Of a stretch of DNA of 64,000 bases, positions 58,100 to 64,000 are shown in pieces. Made by a program: the position numbers and the translations under genes. Below the pieces are notes generated by a model. The model was not told the origin of the DNA, did not search any database, and saw only the letters and a list, made by a program, of their open reading frames with translations. Positions within the stretch are counted from its first letter, which is position 1. Every line of letters begins with the position of its first letter. The DNA is from Streptomyces sp. NRRL S-118 (GTDB lineage Bacteria; Actinomycetota; Actinomycetes; Streptomycetales; Streptomycetaceae). The DNA lies in the NCBI RefSeq assembly GCF_000716335.1, contig NZ_KL591004.1, forward strand, positions 248,266-312,265, written 5' to 3'.

Positions 58100-59873
58100 G
58101 GGCAAAGAGCTCACCCTCGCCGACCTGCGAGGTAAGTGCATTGTTGTTGATTTTTGGACGTTCTGCTGCATCAACTGCCTGCACGTCCTGGACGAGCTGC
58201 GCGAGCTGGAGGAGAAGCACCGCGACACCGTGGTGATCGTCGGCGTGCACTCGCCGAAGTTCGTCCACGAGGCCGACCACCAGGCCGTCGTCGACGCCGT
58301 CGAGCGGTACGGGGTCCACCACCCCGTCCTCGACGACCCGGAGCTCGCCACGTGGAAGCAGTACGCCGTGCGGGCCTGGCCGACGCTCGTCGTCATCGAC
58401 CCCGAGGGGTACGTCGTCGCCCAGCACGCGGGCGAGGGCCACGCCACGGCCATCGCGACGCTCGTCGAGGAACTGGAGGCCGAGCACGAGGCCAAGGGCA
58501 CCCTGCGGCGTGGCGACGGCCCCTACGTCCCGCCCGAGCCCGTCGCCACCCACCTGCGCTTCCCGGGCAAGGCGCTCCTGCTGGACAGCGGCAACCTCCT
58601 GGTCTCCGACACCACCCGCCACCAGCTGGTCGAGCTGGCCGCGGACGGCGAGACCGTCGTACGCCGCTACGGTTCCGGGGAGCGCGGTCTCGCCGACGGC
58701 AAGGCCGACGAGGCGCGCTTCAACGAGCCCCAGGGCCTCGCGCTCCTGCCCGGGGACGCCCCCGGGGCCGGAGGCTCAGCGCGGGTCGTCGTCGCCGACA
58801 CCGTCAACCACGCCCTGCGCGCCCTGGACCTCTCCACCGGTGAGGTCTCCACCCTCGCCGGCACCGGCACGCAGTGGTGGCAGGGCTCCCCCACCTCCGG
58901 GCCCGCCCGCGAGGTGGCGCTCTCGTCCCCCTGGGACGTCGCCTGGTGGCAGGGCGAGGTGTGGATCGCCATGGCGGGCGTCCACCAGCTGTGGGCGTAC
59001 GACCCCGATCGGGACACCGTGCGCGTGGCCGCCGGAACCACCAACGAGGGACTGGTCGACGGGCCCGCCGGCGACGCCTGGTTCGCCCAGCCGTCCGGGC
59101 TCGCGGCGGCCGGGGACCGGTTGTGGATCGCGGACTCCGAGACCAGCGCCGTGCGCTGGATCGACGCCGGCGGCACCGTGCACACGGCGGTCGGCACCGG
59201 CCTGTTCGACTTCGGCCACCGCGACGGCGATGCGGGGCAGGCGCTGCTCCAGCACCCGCTGGGCGTCACCGCCCTGCCCGACGGCTCCGTCGCCGTCTCG
59301 GACACCTACAACCACGCCCTGCGCCGCTACGATCCCGCCTCCGGCCAGGTCACGACCCTCGCCACCGATCTGCGCGAGCCGAGCGACGCGGTGCTCGCCG
59401 GCGACGACATCGTCGTGGTCGAGTCCGCCCGCCACCGGCTGACGCGGCTGCGGCTGCCCGAGGAGGCCGTGCAGGTGGAGGCGGTGGCCCACCGTACGCG
59501 GCGCGAGGCCACCGAGATCGCGCCCGGCACGCTGCGGCTGGACGTGGTCTTCCACGCGCCGACCGGCCAGAAGCTGGACGAGCGCTACGGCCCGTCGACC
59601 CGCCTGCTGGTCTCCTCCACGCCGCCGGAGCTGCTCGCCGCCGGCTCCGGCACCGGCACGGACCTGTCGCGGGAGCTGACGCTCGGCCCGGACGTCACCG
59701 AGGGCGTGCTGCATGTCTCGGCGATGGCCGCCTCCTGCGACGACGACCCGGCCAACGAGTACCCGGCCTGCCACGTGCACCAGCAGGACTGGGGCGTGCC
59801 GGTGAGGATCACGGAGGGCGGGGCCGCGCGGCTGCCGCTCATCCTGGCGGGGCTCGACGCCGACGGCGCGTAG
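57996..59873 (+). CDS. Thioredoxin-like NHL-repeat protein (rebuilt by the element)
   Basis: A 625-residue protein. The thioredoxin-like domain (about 36-165) contains DFWTFCCINCLHVLDEL with the CCINC redox site. NHL/beta-propeller repeats follow (about 185-490), for example LLVSDTTRHQLVELA, VVADTVNHALRALDL and VAVSDTYNHALRRYD. The C-terminal domain carries CDDDPANEYPACHVHQ. No signal peptide is seen. The first 53 codons and start come from the integrated element, the rest from the host. Expression may now depend on the integrase transcript, which ends 34 bp upstream. Confidence 0.92.
   Translation: MNDAAPAPTPAPEPRRRARVRAPELIGKGGWLNTGGKELTLADLRGKCIVVDFWTFCCINCLHVLDELRELEEKHRDTVVIVGVHSPKFVHEADHQAVVDAVERYGVHHPVLDDPELATWKQYAVRAWPTLVVIDPEGYVVAQHAGEGHATAIATLVEELEAEHEAKGTLRRGDGPYVPPEPVATHLRFPGKALLLDSGNLLVSDTTRHQLVELAADGETVVRRYGSGERGLADGKADEARFNEPQGLALLPGDAPGAGGSARVVVADTVNHALRALDLSTGEVSTLAGTGTQWWQGSPTSGPAREVALSSPWDVAWWQGEVWIAMAGVHQLWAYDPDRDTVRVAAGTTNEGLVDGPAGDAWFAQPSGLAAAGDRLWIADSETSAVRWIDAGGTVHTAVGTGLFDFGHRDGDAGQALLQHPLGVTALPDGSVAVSDTYNHALRRYDPASGQVTTLATDLREPSDAVLAGDDIVVVESARHRLTRLRLPEEAVQVEAVAHRTRREATEIAPGTLRLDVVFHAPTGQKLDERYGPSTRLLVSSTPPELLAAGSGTGTDLSRELTLGPDVTEGVLHVSAMAASCDDDPANEYPACHVHQQDWGVPVRITEGGAARLPLILAGLDADGA
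58143..58169. other. attR: attR junction
   Basis: Element arm gttgttgatttt meets the core TG (58155-58156), followed by host sequence gacgttctgctgc that encodes the thioredoxin-like CCXXC motif. Confidence 0.8.
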
Positions 59874-59914
59874 GGAGCAGGGAGCAGGGAGCAGGGAGCA
59901 GGGAGCAGGGAGCC
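59873..59914. repeat. 7-bp tandem repeat GGGAGCA, five units plus a variant
   Basis: Five perfect gggagca units start at the last base of the TAG stop; a sixth reads gggagcc. Related agccgg motifs continue to about 59950. This is a likely variable-number locus. Confidence 0.9.
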
Positions 59915-59979
59915 GACAGCCGGAAGCAGGCAGCCGGAGGCCGGGAGCCGGGCACGGGCCCGCCGGAGGGCGTCACGGT

Positions 59980-60360
59980 TCAGTACGCGAGGCCCTGGTG
60001 CGCGGACGGCCGGCCCGCCGCGCCGTCCAGGCACCCGGCCACCCACAGCGCGGGGTCGTGGGTGGCCTTCCGGCCGCCGAGGCCCTGGGCCTCCATCCGT
60101 GCACAGCCCCCGTCGAGCAGCGCGCGCACGCGCTCCCCGCTCACGTCGTGGTGGCGCGCCCGGGAACCCAGGACGTACCCGGCCTCGTACGCGATGTCCG
60201 AGCCCCAGGGCGGGCGGTCGTGGTACGCGTCGATCGCGTACGCGGCCGCGCCCAGCAGCACCGCCAGGGCCGCGGCCCCGGCGGTGAGCAGGGTCCGCCG
60301 GCCCGGCCCGCGGTGCCGTACGAGGGCGTCGTCCTGTCCCAGGAGAACCATGCCGGACAC
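59980..60360 (-). CDS. Small membrane-anchored hypothetical protein
   Basis: A 126-residue protein with an Arg-rich start, one membrane helix (LLTAGAAALAVLLGAAAYAI) and an outer domain containing AYEAGYVLGSRARHHDVSGE, a pair of Cys (GGCARME, VAGCLDG) that may form a disulfide, and ATHDPALWVAGCLDG. I do not recognise a family. The start may be 60360 or the ATG at 60351. Confidence 0.72.
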   Translation of the reverse strand: MSGMVLLGQDDALVRHRGPGRRTLLTAGAAALAVLLGAAAYAIDAYHDRPPWGSDIAYEAGYVLGSRARHHDVSGERVRALLDGGCARMEAQGLGGRKATHDPALWVAGCLDGAAGRPSAHQGLAY

Positions 60361-60421
60361 CGTGTCAGGTCCGGCCTTTCGCCGATGTTTCGCAACCGTC
60401 GATCAGGGGTGTACCGGACGA

Positions 60422-60649
60422 TCAGAGTGCGCGCCGGTCGTCCCGGGGATCGACCATGGGGTCGGCCACCGGTGCCACGATCGCCCGGCGGCGGCGGTAG
60501 ATGCTGGTGAACGCCACGACGCCGAGGATGCCGACGGCCATGAGGATCAGCCCCACGACGTCCAGGTTGACGCCCTGGGCCTCCCAGTCGGTCGCGAAGG
60601 TGAGGATCGCACCCACCCCGATGAGCAAGATGCAGCCACCCAGGCCCAT
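60422..60649 (-). CDS. DUF6458-type two-helix membrane protein
   Basis: A 75-residue protein with two hydrophobic segments (GGCILLIGVGAILTFAT and DVVGLILMAVGILGVVAFTSI) and a basic stretch YRRRRA after the second. It fits the small actinobacterial DUF6458 family of unknown function. The ATG at 60649 has GAGGAGG at good spacing, so I prefer it to the ATG at 60670. Confidence 0.85.
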   Translation of the reverse strand: MGLGGCILLIGVGAILTFATDWEAQGVNLDVVGLILMAVGILGVVAFTSIYRRRRAIVAPVADPMVDPRDDRRAL

Positions 60650-60672
60650 GATTTCCGCCTCCTCGTCCATTC

Positions 60673-60710
60673 CGTAGGCGTTCCGGGTACCCGCCCCCGG
60701 AACGCCTACG
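60673..60710. terminator. Perfect hairpin after the secreted-protein gene
   Basis: Fifteen-base perfect arms (CGTAGGCGTTCCGGG/CCCGGAACGCCTACG) close an eight-base loop between the stop at 60731 and the next gene. It ends the minus-strand transcript from 62329. Confidence 0.88.
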
Positions 60711-60730
60711 CAACGATCAGGCGGTCGGCG

Positions 60731-62329
60731 TCACTTGACGTCGACGTGGTCCTCGGCGGACGCGCTCACCAGGTGCTTGCTGTTCGGGTAGGCGTGCACG
60801 GCCACCCATGAACCGTCCCCGACCTCGCGGAAGTTCTTCCGGAAGGTGCCGTTGGCGGCGGACTTCACCTCGGTCATCAGGTACCACTGCTCGTCGCCCT
60901 TGGGCCGGAACAGGATCAGCACCGGCTTGCCGGCGTACGCCTTCCAGCTCGGCGTGCGGTGCAGCAGCGTCCCGGTGACGGTGATCGTGCCGCCCTTGCG
61001 GACCGGCTCCGGAGAGGCGTTGAAGTCCTTGATGCGGGTCTCGGCGCGGCCGGCGTACAGCACCGGGCCGACGGCTCCGGTGACGAAGGCGGTGTTCTTG
61101 TAGACCGCGCGGTAGTAGCCGGTCGGCGGGGCCGGGACCGTGGCCTTGAAGCCGCTGCTGCCGTCGAGCCGGAGGGTGGTGACCTTCATCCACCCGTCGC
61201 GGCCGGTGCGGGACCACTGCAGGTCGACGTTGCGGTGCGGCGGCGCCGCGTCCCGGACGGCGACCCGGCCGTGGACCGTCAGCTGCGCGTACTCGTCCAG
61301 CGAGACGGAGAAGTCGTGGATCGAGGCCACGCCCACCCTGCGGTAGGTGATGTCGCCGGTCGGCCTGTTGGTGAGCCATTCGCCGTAGTACAGGTGCACC
61401 TGGTCGGACGTGACGCTGCCGCCCGGGATGGTCTGCTTGAAGGCGAAGGAGCCGTCGGCGGCCGTGTACGCCCTGACCGGAGTGCTGGTGCCGGTCATGT
61501 GGACGCGAGCGTCGCGGAGCGGCTTCCAGGTGCCGTCCGCGCCGAGGTACTCGGCGGTGCCGCGCACGGTGACCCGGTCGCCCACCTTGCCGGTGAGGAC
61601 GGGAGTCGCGGGCGTCAGCGTGATGCGGCCGGAGGTCGGCACGGGGGCGACCGTCCTGACCTCGCTGGGCTCCGCGCCCTGGGAGAAGGCCCTGACCGCC
61701 AGCTCGGCGCCGGATCCGCTCGCGGTGAACGCGTACCGGAACTCGCCCTTGGCGTTCGTGTCGCCGAAGACGCCGTACGTGTCGCCGTACTTGACGGTGA
61801 CGCCCGCTCCGGCGACCGGCGTGCGCTCGTGGGTGACCGGCTGCCACTCCACGACCCGGCCGGACGCGGTGAACCCCCGGTGGTCCAGTGTCGGGTTGGG
61901 GTTGTCGACGTCGAAGCCCTCGATGGCCTTCTTCGCGGTGTAGTCGTAGGTGCCGGCGTCCTTGAAGGTCGTCTCGTCGCCGTCCGCCTCCGTGACGACG
62001 AGGTCCACGGAGAACAGGCCGGTGATCTCCAGCTTGACCTCGCGCTCGGTGCGCCAGTCGCCGGCCTTCCGGTCGCCCTCGACGAGCGCGAAGTCGTGGA
62101 CCGTCTCGACGGCGACGTCCTCGCCGGCGCGGTGGACGACCGCGCGGATGGCCGACACGTCGCTGTCGGTCCTCAGGTCATCGACGAAGAGGCGGCCCAG
62201 GCCGCCCCGGTGGCCCTCGACCGCACCGAGGGCCGCCTCTCCGGCGGCGGCGAAAGCGGTGCCCGCCGGCACCGAAAGAGCGCCCAGTACGACGGAGGTG
62301 CACAGGGCGATGGAAATGCTGCGTCTCAA
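60731..62329 (-). CDS. Secreted protein with Ig-like/carboxypeptidase-regulatory-like modules (paralogue A)
   Basis: A 532-residue protein with a signal peptide (ISIALCTSVVLGALSVPAGTAFA, cleavage after AFA). The mature part looks all-beta: an N-terminal LFVDDLRTDSDVSAIRAVVH module, then repeated modules with hallmarks QPVTHERTPVAGAGVTV, GDTNAKGEFRYAF, RVTVRGTAEYLGADGTWKPL, PPTGYYRAVYKN and HRTPSWKAYAGKPV. It ends in VDVK, without a sorting signal, so it is probably released. No enzyme motif is visible. It is a paralogue of the adjacent gene at 62521. Confidence 0.85.
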   Translation of the reverse strand: MRRSISIALCTSVVLGALSVPAGTAFAAAGEAALGAVEGHRGGLGRLFVDDLRTDSDVSAIRAVVHRAGEDVAVETVHDFALVEGDRKAGDWRTEREVKLEITGLFSVDLVVTEADGDETTFKDAGTYDYTAKKAIEGFDVDNPNPTLDHRGFTASGRVVEWQPVTHERTPVAGAGVTVKYGDTYGVFGDTNAKGEFRYAFTASGSGAELAVRAFSQGAEPSEVRTVAPVPTSGRITLTPATPVLTGKVGDRVTVRGTAEYLGADGTWKPLRDARVHMTGTSTPVRAYTAADGSFAFKQTIPGGSVTSDQVHLYYGEWLTNRPTGDITYRRVGVASIHDFSVSLDEYAQLTVHGRVAVRDAAPPHRNVDLQWSRTGRDGWMKVTTLRLDGSSGFKATVPAPPTGYYRAVYKNTAFVTGAVGPVLYAGRAETRIKDFNASPEPVRKGGTITVTGTLLHRTPSWKAYAGKPVLILFRPKGDEQWYLMTEVKSAANGTFRKNFREVGDGSWVAVHAYPNSKHLVSASAEDHVDVK

Positions 62330-62420
62330 GTGAATGTCCCCCGGACAGGATGAAAAGGGGCGCGCGGACGGCCAGAGCCATGCGGAGGTCGTGCGATGCT
62401 CACGTGAAGGCGGTGAAAAG

Positions 62421-62468
62421 GCGACGCGCGCCGAACTCCCGCATCATACGGGGATCGGCGCGCGTCGC
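62421..62468 (-). terminator. Long perfect hairpin after paralogue B
   Basis: Fourteen-base perfect arms (GCGACGCGCGCCGA/TCGGCGCGCGTCGC) flank a 20-base spacer with its own CCC/GGG pairing. It lies just past the stop at 62521 and before the next gene's promoter region. Confidence 0.82.
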
Positions 62469-62520
62469 GCACGGGTTCTTCCGGCTGGATTACCGCAGGT
62501 TATGGGTTACTTGAGCGGTG

Positions 62521-64000
62521 TCACTTCACGTCCACGAGGCCCGCGACCTCCTGGTTCACGAGGTGATTGTCGTCGGCGTCCTGGTGCAGGGCGAAGAACC
62601 AGCCGTCACCGCGTTCCTTCACGGTCGTCGTGAAGGTTCCGTTGGCCGCGGATTTCACCATGGTCACGTGGAACGACTGCTTCGGGTGGGCCTTCGGGCG
62701 GAAGTAGATGGTGACGTTCTTGCCGCCGTACGCCTTCCAGCTCGGCGTGCGGTGCAGCAGGGTGCCCGTGATCTTGACCGAGCCGCCCTTCTTCACCGCG
62801 GCCGGCGCGACCTTGTAGTCCTTGATGCGGGTCTCCGCGCGTCCCGCGTACAGCACCGTGGAGGTGGCCGCCGGGACGTTCGGGCCGCCGGTGTAGTGCG
62901 CCCGGTAGTAACCGGTCGGCGGCGCCTTCACGGTGTTCAGGAACTGCGTGCCCCAGGTGCCCATGGAGACCGTGCTGAGCTTCTTCCAGCCGTCCTTGCC
63001 GTTCGGCGACACGTGGATGTCGACCGTCCGGTGCGGCAGCGGCGCGCCCTCGATGTCCACCCGGCCGTTCACGGTGAGCTCGTGGAAGGCGTTGAGCTTG
63101 ATCTCGAAGTCCTCGACGGCGGTGGTCGCGAGGGTGCGGACGGTCAGCGGGACGGTCGGCTCGTTGGCGAACCAGTTACCGTAACTGGCGCGTACCCGCA
63201 GCTTCGTGCCGCTGTAGGGCACTCGGGCGTCGACGCTGAAGCGGCCGTCGCCATCGGTCGTGTCGAGGCCGTTGAACCGGCCCTCGTCGTCCTCGACGTT
63301 CACGTCGGCGTAGTCGGTGGTCTTCCAGGTGCCGTCCTCGGACTGGTACTCGACCTTGCCCGTCACCTTCAGCGGCGCGCCGTAGGCGCCGCTGAAGGAC
63401 CGCTGGTCGACGGTGATGCGGGCGGGCAGCGCCTTGGGCGTCACCGTGACGGTCCCGCTGCGGACGCCCCCCTGGTACGCGTACACGGGGACCGGCCCCG
63501 GCCCCGCGACGAACCAGTGGGAGAAGCGCCCGTCGGCGTCCGTCGTGACGGTGCGGGTCCAGTCGGAGAAGGTGGTGTCGCGGATGGTGACCTGGACGTC
63601 CGCCACCGGGGTGCGCTCGTGCGTGACGGGCTGCCACGTCAGGAGCCGACCCTGGGCGGTGACCTTCTGGTCGTCCAGGGTGGGGTGCGGCTTGTCGACA
63701 CCGAACTCCGCGAAGTACCGCTTGGCGGTGTAGTCGTACGTGCCGGCGTTCTTCAGGGTCGTTTCGTCGCCGTCGGCCTCCTTGACGACCAGGTCGACGG
63801 AGTACGCGCCGGCGGCGTCGAGCCGGACCTCGTCCTTGGTGGTCCAGTCGCCCCACTTCCTGCTGCCCGAGGCGAGCTGGAAGTCCACGGCGGTGGCGAG
63901 GGCCGTGTCGTCACCGCTCCTGTGGACGACGGCGCTGATGGCGGTCACGTCGCTGTCGGTCGTGAGGTCGTCGACGAAGAGGTGACCGAACTCGGTGGTG
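62521..64000 (-). CDS. Secreted protein, paralogue B (5' end beyond window)
   Basis: The frame is open to the right edge; 492 codons are visible and the signal peptide must lie outside. It matches paralogue A along its length: GHLFVDDLTTDSDVTAISAVVH, KEADGDETTLKNAGTYDYTA, QPVTHERTPVADVQVTI, PPTGYYRAHYTG, YAGRAETRIKDYKV, HRTPSWKAYGGK and the VDVK end. The two form a tandem duplication that has clearly diverged, each with its own terminator. No catalytic motif is seen. Confidence 0.85.
   Translation of the reverse strand, partial: TTEFGHLFVDDLTTDSDVTAISAVVHRSGDDTALATAVDFQLASGSRKWGDWTTKDEVRLDAAGAYSVDLVVKEADGDETTLKNAGTYDYTAKRYFAEFGVDKPHPTLDDQKVTAQGRLLTWQPVTHERTPVADVQVTIRDTTFSDWTRTVTTDADGRFSHWFVAGPGPVPVYAYQGGVRSGTVTVTPKALPARITVDQRSFSGAYGAPLKVTGKVEYQSEDGTWKTTDYADVNVEDDEGRFNGLDTTDGDGRFSVDARVPYSGTKLRVRASYGNWFANEPTVPLTVRTLATTAVEDFEIKLNAFHELTVNGRVDIEGAPLPHRTVDIHVSPNGKDGWKKLSTVSMGTWGTQFLNTVKAPPTGYYRAHYTGGPNVPAATSTVLYAGRAETRIKDYKVAPAAVKKGGSVKITGTLLHRTPSWKAYGGKNVTIYFRPKAHPKQSFHVTMVKSAANGTFTTTVKERGDGWFFALHQDADDNHLVNQEVAGLVDVK

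Larger units (their letters stand above)
56276..58156 (+). mobile_element. 1.88-kb serine-integrase element in a thioredoxin/NHL gene
   Basis: The two crossover points share the dinucleotide TG (56276-56277 and 58155-58156), each at positions 1-2 of codon 54 of the respective gene copy. Joining the inner ends rebuilds an attP-like sequence: GTTGTTGATTTT-TG-AAAATCGACAAC, an inverted repeat with 12-bp arms and one mismatch, centred on TG. Joining the outer ends rebuilds the uninterrupted gene (gatttc-TG-gacg). Between them lie only a serine integrase and a replacement first 53 codons. No excisionase, replication or transfer gene is seen. It is either a minimal element or a remnant of a larger one. 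Confidence 0.88.

Overview
The window is Streptomyces-type chromosomal DNA. GC is very high, many genes start with GTG, translationally coupled GTGA/ATGA overlaps are common, and the gene families are actinobacterial (class E sortase, FHA/PASTA-kinase cell-wall cluster, Bpa proteasome activator, mycothiol-type MDMPI protein, DUF2252, DUF5819, DUF6458). Two parS-like palindromes (31977 and 37109) and several DnaA boxes in intergenic regions suggest a place in the chromosome core, close to oriC. From memory the gene order resembles the S. coelicolor region around SCO3790-SCO3850; I could not check this.

Layout. 1-436: end of a sortase gene. 593-8645 (minus): fhaA-fhaB-pstP-ftsW/rodA-pbpA-pknB, a phospho-signalling and peptidoglycan-synthesis operon. 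9336-9419: tRNA-Leu(CAG). 9579-13176: MarR regulator, DUF2252 protein, J-domain-like protein, rhodanese. 13465-18350 (minus): paaABCDE plus an acyl-CoA dehydrogenase. 18479-21293: DUF5819 protein, HTTM membrane protein and SpoU methyltransferase, coupled. 21350-25290: paaN diverging from a 3-hydroxyacyl-CoA dehydrogenase and a TetR (PaaR-like) gene. 25411-29769: AsnC/Lrp regulator diverging from a branched-chain 2-oxoacid dehydrogenase operon (E1alpha, E1beta, E2). 29835-34139: MobA-like/DUF6457 fusion, moeA, K+ channel, quinone oxidoreductase. 34367-39518 (minus): Bpa, FtsX-type ABC permease and ATPase, PadR. 39616-45617: secreted Pro-rich protein, two divergent Ser/Thr kinases, an APH-like phosphotransferase. 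45669-46024: decayed response regulator. 46412-49997: second branched-chain 2-oxoacid dehydrogenase operon. 50076-56042: GntR, MFS transporter, MDMPI protein, nitrilase, GlxA-type AraC regulator, saccharopine-dehydrogenase-like protein. 56276-58156: a 1.88-kb integrated element holding only a large serine integrase. 57996-64000: thioredoxin/NHL protein, small membrane proteins and two paralogous secreted proteins, the last running off the right edge.

How parts work together. The phenylacetate genes and a TetR gene share matching ACCG-N2-CG-N2-CGGT palindromes at 18365 and 23099, with a weaker one at 26040 before the first bkd operon. This points to one TetR regulon for aromatic-acid and acyl-CoA catabolism. 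The two bkd operons, about 17 kb apart, would supply branched acyl-CoA primers.

The most unusual feature is the serine-integrase element. It has inserted exactly in codon 54 (the Trp before the Cys-Cys-X-X-Cys thioredoxin motif) of a thioredoxin/NHL gene. It brings its own copy of the first 53 codons, so the host gene is rebuilt, while the original 5' end is left as a 53-codon stub ended by a TGA formed at the crossover.
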